From: Acinetobacter ursingii DSM 16037 = CIP 107286
Lineage (GTDB): Bacteria > Pseudomonadota > Gammaproteobacteria > Pseudomonadales > Moraxellaceae
NCBI RefSeq assembly: GCF_000368825.1
Contig: NZ_KB849713.1
Span: forward strand, 1,675-52,673
Direction of reading: 5' to 3'
DNA length: 50,999 nucleotides
Shown here in pieces: positions 27,208 to 36,431 of the stretch. Below the pieces are notes generated by a model. That model had not been told where the DNA came from. It searched no databases and saw nothing but the letters and a program-made list of their open reading frames with translations. The translations under genes and the position numbers were made by a program. How positions within the stretch are numbered: position 1 is the first letter of the stretch; each line of letters begins with the position of its first letter.

Positions 27208-27343
27208 AAAATGATTTGTTCATTTTAGTTCCCCTAACAAAAATGGTTTAGTTCATAACTGTGTTAAAACAACAAAACATCGTCAATCAATTGATTTCTA
27301 GTCGGTGAAAGACTGTTAAATTACGCTATGATGGATAGTGCAA

Positions 27344-28816
27344 CTAAAAATCCAAAGGCGGTTTTTGGAATCCATCCGTAATTTGTGCAAGCAGTTCAGC
27401 AAATTTAATGGTGACTTTGTCTGCATACGGTTGTCCCAATATTTGAATATTGACTGGTAGATTGTCCTCAGATAAGCCTATCGGTGCAGAGGTTGATGGC
27501 AACCCAAATACAGTTGCTGGCGAAATCCATTTGAATAACTCAAGATAGAAACGTTTTCTTCCATCGACTTGTAGCGTGCGAAACATCAAAGGTTCTTTAT
27601 GATTGTGTTCAAACGCTAGAGTCAAAATAGGTGGGCAAATAATGACGTCGTATTCTGCAAAAATTTCAAGACATTTTTGCTTGATATGCAATGACTCTTC
27701 ATATTTGGCAAGCCATTCTGCATGACTCAGGTTAGCACCTTGTGTAAATCCATAGGCCAAAGGCGGAATGCCTGCTTTACCATTAAGTAATTTGATTAAT
27801 GGCGTAGATGCCGACATGGACAATCGACTTAGTTTAGGATCTGCAAAAGTCATTTGGCTGATCAATCGAGTGGCGTAGGATTTAAATATTTCATCAAAAT
27901 CCCAATTTTTTGGACGACCTACATCCACGTTAACCTTGGCAGTTTGCAGGGTTTGCAAAAGTTGATCGTATTTTTTCTTTAGGCGTGAATCGATTGGACA
28001 CGATTCATCATCCATCCAGAATAATACTTTAAACTCTTGAATGGTTTGTTTTTCAGATTCCTTGAGTTTAAAAGCTCTAAAGTCATCCGCATTTGGCTCG
28101 ACTAAAACATCTAATAATAAACTTAAGTCCCGTGCTGAACGAGCCATTGGACCAATGACGGCAAGGTCAGGTTGGGATAACTCGTCCTCGTAATTCATGA
28201 TGTGTCCTCTGAAATCAATCAATCCATAGGTGGATTTATGACCATAGACACCACAAAAATGTGCTGGTGTTCGAATAGAACCACCAATATCACTACCAAG
28301 CTCAATCGGTGTAAATCCCGATGCTAGTGCCGCAGCAGAACCACCTGATGAGCCGCCTGTTGTGAGATTTAAATTCCATGGATTATTGGCAGTACCATAA
28401 AATTTGTTGTAGGTTTGAATATCTGCACATTTAAAGGGTACATTGGTTTTTGCAAAAGGAATGGCTCCAGCACCGACCAATTTATTGACCGAAACAGCAT
28501 TTTCGGTGGGGACATAGTGTTGGAATTCTGGATTGCCATCGGTACACGGCATGCCTTTCACTTTAAAGGCATCTTTGATGGTCATCGGAATGCCATGTAA
28601 TTTACCAAGTGGGGCTTGTCGCTTGATGGCGAGGTCAGCCTGATCTGCTAAAATCCTTGCATTGTCATAATCAAATGCAACACAACTATTGATGTGTTTG
28701 TTGTATTTATTAATCCGTTCAATCTGTGATTCCAGCAATTCACGGCTACTGATTTGTCCATTTTGGATGGATTGTACTAACGCAGTTGCATCATCATAAA
28801 CAAAATCTTTTGGCAT
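27344..28816 (-). CDS. Amidase (amidase signature family)
   Basis: This 490-aa enzyme has the amidase-signature Ser-cisSer-Lys triad: K81 (TIKDAF), S157 (GGSSGGSAAAL) and nucleophile S180 (GSDIGGSIRTP). The start has an AGGAAG ribosome-binding site. Members hydrolyse aliphatic or aromatic amides, and the substrate cannot be read from sequence. It is upstream of, and co-oriented with, the OmpW-like gene (120 bp gap) and divergent from an AraC regulator. Beyond that lies the dioxygenase-RidA-reductase operon, suggesting catabolism of a nitrogen-containing compound (inference). Confidence 0.9.
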   Translation of the reverse strand: MPKDFVYDDATALVQSIQNGQISSRELLESQIERINKYNKHINSCVAFDYDNARILADQADLAIKRQAPLGKLHGIPMTIKDAFKVKGMPCTDGNPEFQHYVPTENAVSVNKLVGAGAIPFAKTNVPFKCADIQTYNKFYGTANNPWNLNLTTGGSSGGSAAALASGFTPIELGSDIGGSIRTPAHFCGVYGHKSTYGLIDFRGHIMNYEDELSQPDLAVIGPMARSARDLSLLLDVLVEPNADDFRAFKLKESEKQTIQEFKVLFWMDDESCPIDSRLKKKYDQLLQTLQTAKVNVDVGRPKNWDFDEIFKSYATRLISQMTFADPKLSRLSMSASTPLIKLLNGKAGIPPLAYGFTQGANLSHAEWLAKYEESLHIKQKCLEIFAEYDVIICPPILTLAFEHNHKEPLMFRTLQVDGRKRFYLELFKWISPATVFGLPSTSAPIGLSEDNLPVNIQILGQPYADKVTIKFAELLAQITDGFQKPPLDF

Positions 28817-28937
28817 TTTCTTTGCTTCCTATCAAACAATTCAAGTAGATTTTGTAAGCATAAGGTGCAATATTGAAGCTCATGATCGGACATAAAATCT
28901 GTCATTTTCGGACAAAACAACAAAAAGGGATGAAATA

Positions 28938-29873
28938 ATGTTGATACCATCGATATTGGTAGACACGTATATGGACTATGCTGAAGAACAAGGTGTTGAT
29001 TTGGCAAAATTTTGTAGTGAACAAAATATTGTTAAGGATCATGTTGAACTAACACAATATTTCTTGTTATTAGACTGGATTGGGCGACAACTTCCTGATC
29101 ATGATCTTGGTGAGGAAATTGGTTGGCGATTTACGTCACAACTATTTGACCCCATTGGCACTGCAATCATATCCTCAGAAACGTTGTCATCCGGATTAGA
29201 CGTTGCCTTAAAATATTGGGATGTCTTTGGTATTGGATTGGCGTTACTCTCTCGAAAACACGGCAATAATGTTGAATTAGAGATTCAACCAACTTTACCT
29301 ATCAATGAAAAATACCAAAAGATTATTTTAAAATCTGCAATCATTTGCCTTTATAAAATTATATTGCAAATATTACCATTTAAGGCATCTGATATTCATA
29401 TATTTTTCAAAGGCGAAAAAAATACCCAAGATTTTCCTTCTGGAATATACATTGGGTATCATGCGACGGAATGGAAAATTCGTTTTCCTGAGCATTTTCT
29501 AGCTGAAAAAAGTTTTTGTGCGAATAAGTTAAGCTTTGAGCGTGCCATCACACATTGCGAACAAGTATTGGCAGTGTATCATCAAAATCAAGCCTTTGAT
29601 CATGTGACGATGCACACATTGAATGACATCGCACAAATAAAATCCGTATCCACCAAAACCGTTTATAGGCAACTAAAACAACAAGGACAGAATTTTCAAA
29701 AATTACAACAAAGCAAAAAATATACGCAAGCCATGATGTTATTAAATCAAAAAGAACTTTCTATAGAGAAAATCGCAGAAACATTAGGTTATCAAGATCC
29801 ATCGAATTTTACCCGTGCGTTTAAGCGCTGGGCACATGTTTCACCAAGCTTGTATCGCAAGCAAAATGCTTGA
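28938..29873 (+). CDS. AraC-family regulator of the amidase island
   Basis: This 311-aa protein has a PF12625-like N-terminal sensor domain and a C-terminal AraC-type HTH (about residues 215-311; LNDIAQIKSVSTKTVYRQLK and IEKIAETLGYQDPSNFTRAF, ending HVSPSLYRKQ). It is divergent from the amidase with 121 bp between the starts, so it probably controls that promoter. It is related in architecture, but not closely in sequence, to the regulator at 16392-17426. Confidence 0.88.
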   Translation: MLIPSILVDTYMDYAEEQGVDLAKFCSEQNIVKDHVELTQYFLLLDWIGRQLPDHDLGEEIGWRFTSQLFDPIGTAIISSETLSSGLDVALKYWDVFGIGLALLSRKHGNNVELEIQPTLPINEKYQKIILKSAIICLYKIILQILPFKASDIHIFFKGEKNTQDFPSGIYIGYHATEWKIRFPEHFLAEKSFCANKLSFERAITHCEQVLAVYHQNQAFDHVTMHTLNDIAQIKSVSTKTVYRQLKQQGQNFQKLQQSKKYTQAMMLLNQKELSIEKIAETLGYQDPSNFTRAFKRWAHVSPSLYRKQNA

Positions 29874-30149
29874 GTACTCACTGTGATTTAATCATAGGGC
29901 ACAGCCCAGTTGTGACGATATTTCACATAGTTGCTCACTGGTATACTACTGAGGTGAAAGTATAGTAATACATTGGGGGCTTAGGAAGTTAATCATATTA
30001 AAAAGTATGGTAACTTCCTTAAGTACCATTTATACAATTACGTAAAAAAGATTGCGAGTCAATGCGAAGAAGTATCTCCTTTCAATGGAACTGTCGATGA
30101 TAAATCCTACTTTTGTGCTCATCGTGTAAAAGGTAAAAGAGGTCCTGGA

Positions 30150-30172
30150 GTGAGCAGCACTGCTGCGTAAGG
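30150..30172 (+). repeat. Quasi-palindromic insert motif, copy B (in decayed IS1595)
   Basis: The core reads TGAGCAGCACTGCTGCGTAA. Between GGTCCTGGA and GTATTT there are 31 nt against 18 nt in the intact transposase at 26529. The AAGCA/TGCTT stem of the other copies is CAGCA/TGCTG here, a paired change that keeps the stem. Confidence 0.65.
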
Positions 30173-30491
30173 TAAAAATCGTATTTGAAATACTTATACG
30201 TGGTGGGGATGTCTACACAGAAATTGTTACTGATTGCTCCAAAGCCACGCTTCAAGGGATTATCCGTAGACATATCGACCTAGATTCAGTAATCAATACG
30301 GATGGCTGAAGAGGTTTTGATCGTTTAGTTGATATTGTTTTTGACAAGCATTTGAGAGTGGATCATGGTAACAATGAATTTGCTTGTGGGGAACGTCATA
30401 TTAATGACATAAAATCATTCTGGGGCTATGCGAAAAGCGGCTTAGTAAGTTTAATGGTATTGACAAAAATTTGTTGTATTTGCATCTTAAA

Positions 30492-30514
30492 GTGAGTAGC
30501 ACCACTTCGCAAGA
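30492..30514 (+). repeat. Quasi-palindromic insert motif, copy C (in decayed IS1595)
   Basis: The core reads TGAGTAGCACCACTTCGCAA. Between CTTAAA and the FN codons there are 29 nt against 15 nt in the intact paralogue (KECEFRFN), again a net gain of 14 nt. The stem is weaker than in the other copies. Confidence 0.65.
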
Positions 30515-30624
30515 TATACATTCAATCATCGGCATGGTAATTTATACCTCAATTTTCACACTTAAACTACTCTGTAATAAATCTCTTAAGTCCCTAAATT
30601 AATATAAGAATCTGTGCAATCGGT

Positions 30625-31200
30625 CTAGTTTTTCATAAAATGTCTTAATTTTATGGCTCGTAAAATAGGTAAGGCACGTTGGATTGTCAAGCTAATACGC
30701 TCTAACAATTCATGATTAATAATCCTATAATCACTGGAAAAATCCTTGTCTGTCGCATACACACCCAATGACATTGTTTGAGTTTGAAAAAAACTAAACA
30801 AAGGTCTTAATTGATGTTCAATCACCAGTGAATGTCTTTCACTGCCACCAGATGCAGCAAGGATGACAGGAACATTCACCAAAGCAAATTGCTCTATCAG
30901 ATCAAAAAAGTGCTTGAATAATCCAGGGTAAGACGCACGGTAAACAGGTGTTCCCACAATTAAGGCATCAGCCGTTTCTACTGTATGCAACGCTATTTGC
31001 ACATGTTCAGGTAATTGCTTACGATCAAATGTTTGACCAATAAAGCCACCAATTTCACTAAATTTAACAAATTCCAATTCAACTGAAAGTCGTTTGGCAA
31101 TTTCATCGGCAATCGTTTGCACCAATGTTTCGGTTTTGGATTGCATGCCAAATCCGCCAGAAACCACAACCAGTCGCAATGTCGGTGGATGCTCAAACAT
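30625..31200 (-). CDS. NADPH-dependent FMN reductase (flavodoxin-like)
   Basis: This 191-aa protein has the flavodoxin-like reductase pattern: LRLVVVSGGFGMQSKTETLV (FMN phosphate loop, about residues 8-27), ADALIVGTPVYRASYPGLFK and VPVILAASGGSERH. The start at 31200 is chosen for its GGGAG ribosome-binding site. It resembles SsuE/MsuE-type reductases that supply reduced flavin to a monooxygenase; no such monooxygenase remains in the window. It is the third gene of the PhyH-RidA operon (61-nt gap). Confidence 0.82.
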   Translation of the reverse strand: MFEHPPTLRLVVVSGGFGMQSKTETLVQTIADEIAKRLSVELEFVKFSEIGGFIGQTFDRKQLPEHVQIALHTVETADALIVGTPVYRASYPGLFKHFFDLIEQFALVNVPVILAASGGSERHSLVIEHQLRPLFSFFQTQTMSLGVYATDKDFSSDYRIINHELLERISLTIQRALPILRAIKLRHFMKN

Positions 31201-31261
31201 GAAGTATTCTCCCAAAAGGAGGCTGCTTGATTGGGTCCAAATCAAGCAACCATCATATGAT

Positions 31262-31669
31262 TTATGATGCTTTAACAGCTGTAATCGTAATTTCAAGCAA
31301 TTGCTCTGGATGAATCAATTTACTGATTTCAACCAAAGTACATGCAGGTTGATGTGAGCCAAGATATTTTTTCAGAATATCACTGGATTGGCTTGTAAAT
31401 TCAGCGATATCAGTCGTATAAATCGTCCACGTTGCAATATTGCCAAAATCTAATCCAATACTGTTTAGACTTTTACTAGCAATACTTAGAACAAAATCTA
31501 ATTGATCCGCAACAGTACTTCCGACCAGCGATAAATCCGCCAAGCCACCTTTAAGTGGTGCAATGCCCGAAAGATATACCGTATTACCGACCTCTATTAT
31601 TTGACTGAACGCAAACAGATCAAAAACATCTTGCTTGAAGTAATCCAAATCTGGTGTACTTAATTTCAT
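31262..31669 (-). CDS. RidA/YjgF-family protein
   Basis: This 135-aa protein has the YjgF/YER057c/UK114 pattern: IEVGNTVYLSGIAP, a middle VADQLDFVLSIASKSLNSIG and the C-terminal HQPACTLVEISKLIHPEQLL. RidA proteins hydrolyse reactive enamine/imine intermediates; the canonical arginine is not obvious here, so the exact activity is uncertain. Its ATG overlaps the stop of the upstream dioxygenase gene (ATGA), so the two are coupled. Confidence 0.85.
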   Translation of the reverse strand: MKLSTPDLDYFKQDVFDLFAFSQIIEVGNTVYLSGIAPLKGGLADLSLVGSTVADQLDFVLSIASKSLNSIGLDFGNIATWTIYTTDIAEFTSQSSDILKKYLGSHQPACTLVEISKLIHPEQLLEITITAVKAS

Positions 31670-32559
31670 GTGCGATCCCCTACTTCCACAGCATATTCCT
31701 TGATGATGTCATTACCTGTATCAACCACAAGGTTTAACCCCGCAGAACGACGCTCAGCTTTACCCCTGAATACATCCAAAGGATCTTCAAAATCACGTAC
31801 ATAACCCAATGCAAAGCAAGCACATTGATAACCCATCAATTTAAGCAATTCATCATCAAGTGTTTGTGCTATTTCTGGTGGCGTTGCCAAATATTGGTTT
31901 TCTTCCTGTCTTAACCAACCTGCACAATAGTTCACATTAATTGCTTGACGAATTTTATCGGTATTATTCACACCAGCACCATGGTAAATTTTACCTGTAT
32001 ACACTAGAACAGAACCTTTGCTCATTTCCGCAGCAATCGTTTGATCTTGCGTAAATTTTTGACGTGCACCAATATACATACTGTTTGGTACGACACGAGT
32101 TGCACCGTTTTCTTCTGTATATTCAGTCATTGCCCAAAGTGTATTGAACTGTGGTTCATAATCATCTGGAAAATCAAAAAAGTCCCAAGTCAATTGATCT
32201 TGATGCAATACTTGTGCTGGAGCACCTGGATTAACTGTAATGATTTGGGTTAATTGCAATTGAATCGTAGACGCTTTATGCAAATGTTTTTTTGCCGCAT
32301 CCAGCATTAATGGATGAGTAATGATTTCTTCACGTGCAGTTTTTGAACGAGCCACCAAAGAACCAGTACGTTGGGTCTTTTTACCCAAAAATACATCTTC
32401 GCCATATGGACTTGAATAAACATATTCATGCGTTTCTTCGGCAATACGATCCATAATCTCAGGAGAAACTAGGTTTTCAATGATACAATGACCATGCTCT
32501 CTCAATGCTTTTGCAATGTCATCACCAGTTGCGGTATTTGGTAAACGAATCAGTTCCAT
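31666..32559 (-). CDS. Phytanoyl-CoA dioxygenase (PhyH) family Fe(II)/2-oxoglutarate oxygenase
   Basis: The ATG at 32559 (ribosome-binding site GGAGA) gives 297 aa. The Fe(II) facial triad is H119-x-D121 (LHQDQLTW) and H193 (IYHGAGVNN), with a downstream R204 suited to bind 2-oxoglutarate. PhyH-family enzymes hydroxylate diverse small substrates. It is the first gene of an operon with RidA and an FMN reductase, next to an amidase. The upstream 32560-32895 is a long AT-rich promoter region with no gene. Confidence 0.85.
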   Translation of the reverse strand: MELIRLPNTATGDDIAKALREHGHCIIENLVSPEIMDRIAEETHEYVYSSPYGEDVFLGKKTQRTGSLVARSKTAREEIITHPLMLDAAKKHLHKASTIQLQLTQIITVNPGAPAQVLHQDQLTWDFFDFPDDYEPQFNTLWAMTEYTEENGATRVVPNSMYIGARQKFTQDQTIAAEMSKGSVLVYTGKIYHGAGVNNTDKIRQAINVNYCAGWLRQEENQYLATPPEIAQTLDDELLKLMGYQCACFALGYVRDFEDPLDVFRGKAERRSAGLNLVVDTGNDIIKEYAVEVGDRT

Positions 32560-32895
32560 AGTCTTCTCCAATATAAACTCAATCACATAAGATAAATGTA
32601 ATTTAAATAGTCTGGAGAATGGCGACATCTAACTTAAGTTATATAAATTAAGCTCTGATTCAAAAAAGTCGGTTTAATTGCTTATGATAACCAATTATTG
32701 AGAATTATTATTAATTGAGTGCTTGCCATCAAGATTCTAGGCAAAAATGCATAATTATAGTGACTAATGCACCAAATAATAACACATTTTTTTATAATCA
32801 TTACGTCCTTAAATTCACAATATAATGATTTTTATCATTTAAATAGAAATAATACGTTTTTTCGTAAAAATATGCTTTATTCTCTCAAAATTGAC

Positions 32896-32983
32896 TGAAC
32901 CGTACCGGGTTTGTCGGAGACTTTTTTATTTAAGTTAGGCCACCTGACCTAACGGGTTAATCTTATCATAGTACATTGCTTCT
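32896..32983 (-). mobile_element. IS3-family end fragment (88 bp)
   Basis: Begins with TGAACCGTACCGGGTTTGTC and is essentially identical to 44431-44518, including the orfB C-terminal codons (YYDKINPLGQVA). It then switches directly to an IS5 fragment. Confidence 0.85.
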
Positions 32984-33188
32984 TTGGTGGAAGCCAAAAT
33001 GCATTGCATCAAATTATTGGGGGATAAACTGAGTGCAAGGAACTTTCAAAGCCAGGTCAATGAGATTCATGCCCGTGTAGCAGTATTAAATAAATTTATG
33101 GAATTAGGCCAACCTCATACCCAAGTTATCACTTAAATTTGAAGTGATATGGGGAACCTTAATTTTTAAATCTTTGTGCAACAAGGCC
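32984..33188 (+). mobile_element. IS5-family fragment (transposase tail and right end)
   Basis: Contains the tail around QVNEIHARVAVLNKF, ending HTQVIT, and a degenerate terminal repeat (TTTGTGCAACAAGGCC). The same IS3-IS5 pairing occurs in different form at 44326-46733. Confidence 0.8.
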
Positions 33189-33234
33189 TATTGAATCCGA
33201 AAAAGATAATAACTAGGCTTATAGATAATTTGAT

Positions 33235-33265
33235 TTTTTAAATTTCCACAGTGGAAATTTAAAAA
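33235..33265. promoter_or_regulatory. Palindrome upstream of parA (likely parS)
   Basis: Two 15-nt arms around base 33250; the core is AATTTCCACAGTGGAAATT. The same core lies in a longer palindrome just after parB (34941-34973). Matching palindromes on both sides of parAB are good candidates for ParB binding sites; this one may also be the autoregulatory operator. Confidence 0.65.
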
Positions 33266-33322
33266 TATTTTTTTTATTTTTTTATTATGCTAATATAAAT
33301 TTAATTTTTATATATATTACCC

Positions 33323-33940
33323 ATGACAATATACGTAATCGCAAATCAAAAAGGTGGTGTTGGAAAGACAACGCTATCAACCAACTTAGCTGTTGCTCTG
33401 AGTAAAAAAGGCAAGACGACTCTTGTAGATGGAGATGATCAACAATCCTCTATAAAATGGAGTAAACGTAGACTACAAGATTCTATTACAACCATTGCTC
33501 TTAAAGATAATTTAAAAGAAGAATTACAACAATTAAAACAAAATAATAAATATATTGTATTGGATGTTGCAGGGCGTGATTCAGCTGAATTTCGTTCAGC
33601 ATTATTAACAGCAGATGTTCTTATTATTCCAACACAACCTAGTCAAACAGATATTGAAGTACTACCTTTTGTTCTAAGATTAGTAAATACAGCAAAACAA
33701 GTGAATAAAAATTTAAAAACATTTGTGGTGTTAAATAAAGCCCCAACTAATAATAAATCTACAGAAATTGATGCTGCTTTAGAGCTATTACAGCAAGTCA
33801 AGTCTGTTAAAACACTAAATACAATTTTGCGTGATCGCAAACAATTTCGCGATGCGATGATCGAAGGAAAATCAGTATTAGAAATGGGTAGCAGCAAAGC
33901 AAAAGATGAATTAAATGAATTTTTGGTGGAGATCCTGTAA
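33323..33940 (+). CDS. parA: ParA-family partition ATPase
   Basis: This 205-aa deviant-Walker ATPase has KGGVGKTT at residues 10-17, with the signature lysine K10, and TLVDGDDQQSS in the Walker A' region. The lack of an N-terminal HTH places it with the short type Ib ParA proteins. It moves plasmid copies apart together with ParB and parS. The stop overlaps the parB ATG (TAATG). The palindrome 58 bp upstream suggests ParB-dependent autoregulation. Confidence 0.92.
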   Translation: MTIYVIANQKGGVGKTTLSTNLAVALSKKGKTTLVDGDDQQSSIKWSKRRLQDSITTIALKDNLKEELQQLKQNNKYIVLDVAGRDSAEFRSALLTADVLIIPTQPSQTDIEVLPFVLRLVNTAKQVNKNLKTFVVLNKAPTNNKSTEIDAALELLQQVKSVKTLNTILRDRKQFRDAMIEGKSVLEMGSSKAKDELNEFLVEIL

Positions 33941-34938
33941 TGGCAAAAAAACCATTAATTGTCGATTTTAATGATTCTCTTGAAATGGAGCAGGCATTTA
34001 TTAATGCAGCAGGAACAGGAAAAGTATCGTTAATATCATCAATTGAAAATAATATTGTTGATGTACCTATAGAACTTATTGACTTCTCAGAGCATCAACC
34101 TCGTATTATTACAGATAAAGTTTTACAGGAAGTTGAAATTCTTGCCACGAGTATTGCAACGAATGGACAAATTTACCCTATTGTTGTTATAAAAAAAGAG
34201 GAAAGATATGAGCTCGTCGGTGGAGAAAAAAGGTTTAGAGCTGTTCGAGATATATTAAAGCATAAGACGATTCGTGCAATTATTCGAGATGATAAATCCA
34301 AGGAAAAAACAGCTTTAATTTCATTGATTGATAACTTACATCGATCGAATCTTAGTGATTTTGAATTAGTCAACGCCATACAAAAACATTGTAATGAGTT
34401 TGGATACTCTATACAAAATGTAGAATTTATCACTCAAAAATATCAACTAGATCAATCTAAATACTTTAGATTAATGAGCTTTTATAAACTTCCAGATTAT
34501 ATAAAAGAAGATCTAAAAATAAATCCAAAAGCTATTTCAGGTGCAACTGCACAACAATTGTTAACCGAATTAAATAAACTCGTTTTAAAATTTAATCATC
34601 AATTGGTTGAATCTGCCACATTTAATATATGGAAAAAATATCTAAATGAATTTACAGAAACTAATCGTCCATCAAAAAAATTCATTTACGAAATAGAAAA
34701 AGCATTAACTGTACAAGAGATAGCTAAAAAGCAAGAACAAAATATCACAAATACGTCTAAAATTAATAAAATGGTACTAAAAGATAAAAATGGTCTTAAA
34801 TTTGGCTCAATTAAGATTGAAAAAAATCTCAATGGGAAGACAGTCGTAAATATTCGTACTAGTTTAAATGCTGAATTTAATCAAGAAAAAATTGAAAAAC
34901 TAGAAGCTTTTCTTGCTGATTTAGACGATAAGGTATAA
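33940..34938 (+). CDS. parB: ParB-family partition protein
   Basis: This 332-aa protein has an N-terminal ParB/Srx domain (residues about 45-125: HQPRIITDKVLQEVEILATS, VVIKKEERYELVGGEKRFRA, LHRSNLSDFELV), a central HTH region (YSIQNVEFITQKYQLDQSKY) and a variable C-terminus. It should bind the palindromes on either side of the operon and activate ParA. Note GGEKRF in place of the common GERR motif. It is translationally coupled to parA. Confidence 0.92.
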   Translation: MAKKPLIVDFNDSLEMEQAFINAAGTGKVSLISSIENNIVDVPIELIDFSEHQPRIITDKVLQEVEILATSIATNGQIYPIVVIKKEERYELVGGEKRFRAVRDILKHKTIRAIIRDDKSKEKTALISLIDNLHRSNLSDFELVNAIQKHCNEFGYSIQNVEFITQKYQLDQSKYFRLMSFYKLPDYIKEDLKINPKAISGATAQQLLTELNKLVLKFNHQLVESATFNIWKKYLNEFTETNRPSKKFIYEIEKALTVQEIAKKQEQNITNTSKINKMVLKDKNGLKFGSIKIEKNLNGKTVVNIRTSLNAEFNQEKIEKLEAFLADLDDKV

Positions 34939-34940
34939 AA

Positions 34941-34973
34941 AATTATAAATTTCCACAGTGGAAATTTATAATT
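34941..34973. promoter_or_regulatory. 33-bp perfect palindrome downstream of parB (likely parS)
   Basis: Two 16-nt arms around base 34957 with the same TTTCCACAGTGGAAA core as 33235-33265. It begins 3 nt after the parB stop. It could also act as a hairpin, but the shared core argues for a protein-binding centromere site. Confidence 0.7.
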
Positions 34974-35061
34974 GAGTATCCAATATGTTATAGATTGATA
35001 TTGGATACTACCATTTACCATATATATAAGATTAAAAAATGATACATAAGAAAGGTTATCA

Positions 35062-36372
35062 TCAGAAAGGTAGTTGATCTTCTGCAGGATCTAAAATTTC
35101 ATCCATATCAGAATCTGCAATATTTTTATCTTCATGCTCTGCCATATTATCTTCAGACGCATCTTTTTTAAAGATATTCATATTGCGTTTTGCTTGTATC
35201 CAAAAATAGTAATCCAGATCAATAAGTTTATGATCATTCAATATATCTAACTTATTTGTTAATAAGCTACGCATCGTTTTTTTAGCTGTAATCGTATCCA
35301 AATTACCTAAAAAATAACCATAATCGTTTAAGAAAACATCACAATTCACTAAAACTGTGATTTGCTTAGAGCTCAACTTAGTGACTGGTTTAATATATTT
35401 AACGCGTTCTTTATCTTTAAAGTGTGATCCATCATCACTATATGGAATTGCATTTTTAAGATGTTTTTCTTTTAATCGATCAATAATACGTTGAAAAATT
35501 AGATTTCTATGCTCTTCCTTCATTTTGTAAGTAAAACGTATACCTACAACAAATTTTCCATTTTTAATCGTTTCATAATCAATTTCAAGATTACTTAACT
35601 TATTAATTTGTGTTTTAGCAACATTCAAAACACGGCTTTTTAAGTTATCGATTAGTTTATATTTATCTTCAATATCTAAAGCAAAACGCAATCTTTCCAA
35701 ACTTATATCATGAATTTGCTGAATACCTAATGACTCAGCTTTCCATAATTCAGAATTGAGAATCCTATAAATCCGCATGGCATAATTAGAACGCATCCGC
35801 ATAACATAGCGAATTTGGTGTGTACTAAATGAATGCGTCATACCTGTCGGATTAATTAAGTTGTAGAAGTAATTATAAAATTCTCTAGCAAAACGAATCT
35901 GCATGCATTTAGTTTCTTTACTATAATGACAATAAATAATCATTGGTACCTTAATTGGTGTAGGATCATCTTTTTTCTTGATCAACATTACCTTAGGCTT
36001 ATAACTATCATAAACACGCTGCAAGGCCTTTTCACCATACCGATGAATTTCATATAGCTCACTTGCTGTGACAACATCTTTATCTAAATCTTTTTCTGAA
36101 ATCAATTCACCAAAATTAGCTGCACTAATCGTAATTAACTCATCTGGATCAAAGCGCATATTTTTATTTAGTTCATTTTTGCGCACAGCAACCATAGCAC
36201 AGTACACTAGCTTTTCTTCATTAGCTTCATAACTGTAATTTGCAGTGGTCATATCATTACGTGTAGCCACTAAATCAGTGTATTGAACACGACGAGAAGA
36301 AGGCTTTATTAATTCTGTACTTTTCAAACCAAACTCCGTGGTTACAATTTTATAACCATACATTAATAACAT
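35062..36372 (-). CDS. rep: Plasmid replication initiator (RepB/Rep_3 superfamily)
   Basis: This 436-aa protein shows the paired winged-helix layout of Rep_3 initiators: an N-terminal module (QYTDLVATRNDMTTANYSYE, then EEKLVYCAMVAV) and a second around the HQIRYVMRMRSNYAMRIYRI signature, with LERLRFALDIEDKY. The acidic C-terminal tail (AEHEDKNIADSDMDEILDPA) is longer than in many relatives. It reads away from the iteron array at 36432-36960, to which it should bind. Two ATGs (36372 and 36363) are possible; the ribosome-binding site is weak for both. Confidence 0.9.
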   Translation of the reverse strand: MLLMYGYKIVTTEFGLKSTELIKPSSRRVQYTDLVATRNDMTTANYSYEANEEKLVYCAMVAVRKNELNKNMRFDPDELITISAANFGELISEKDLDKDVVTASELYEIHRYGEKALQRVYDSYKPKVMLIKKKDDPTPIKVPMIIYCHYSKETKCMQIRFAREFYNYFYNLINPTGMTHSFSTHQIRYVMRMRSNYAMRIYRILNSELWKAESLGIQQIHDISLERLRFALDIEDKYKLIDNLKSRVLNVAKTQINKLSNLEIDYETIKNGKFVVGIRFTYKMKEEHRNLIFQRIIDRLKEKHLKNAIPYSDDGSHFKDKERVKYIKPVTKLSSKQITVLVNCDVFLNDYGYFLGNLDTITAKKTMRSLLTNKLDILNDHKLIDLDYYFWIQAKRNMNIFKKDASEDNMAEHEDKNIADSDMDEILDPAEDQLPF

Positions 36373-36431
36373 TTTGTATTGAAATCAACAATGAAAGCAA
36401 ACAGATCAATAAAAATATATCTTTTAGCTTA

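Larger units (their letters stand above)
25454..27223 (-). pseudogene. OmpW-like outer membrane protein gene split by an IS1595 element
   Basis: The 3' part (25454-26476 and a few codons more) encodes a beta-barrel protein with OmpW traits: AFGMMFNYHFTDNLSLQIKG, LRPYVGAGLVYAHFG, and a terminal aromatic (TYLGIGYRF). Removing the IS and one 8-bp duplicate restores an N-terminus starting at 27223: MNKSFLYVGLICITLPASAYA, a clean signal peptide with an AGGGGA ribosome-binding site. OmpW-like porins often accompany hydrocarbon or aromatic catabolism. The insertion separates the start codon from the gene, so secretion should be lost unless the IS is excised. Confidence 0.85.
29970..30560 (+). mobile_element. 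Decayed IS1595-family element
   Basis: The plus-strand frames read FNGTVDDKSYFCAHRVKGKR, then (after a shift) EILIRGGDVYTEIVTDCSKA and HGNNEFACGERHINDIKSFW. This is the ISXO2-like core with stops and shifts. Two of the quasi-palindromic inserts (30150 and 30492) lie within it. Element ends are not certain. It fills most of the 29874-30624 interval; nothing else is seen there. Confidence 0.75.
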
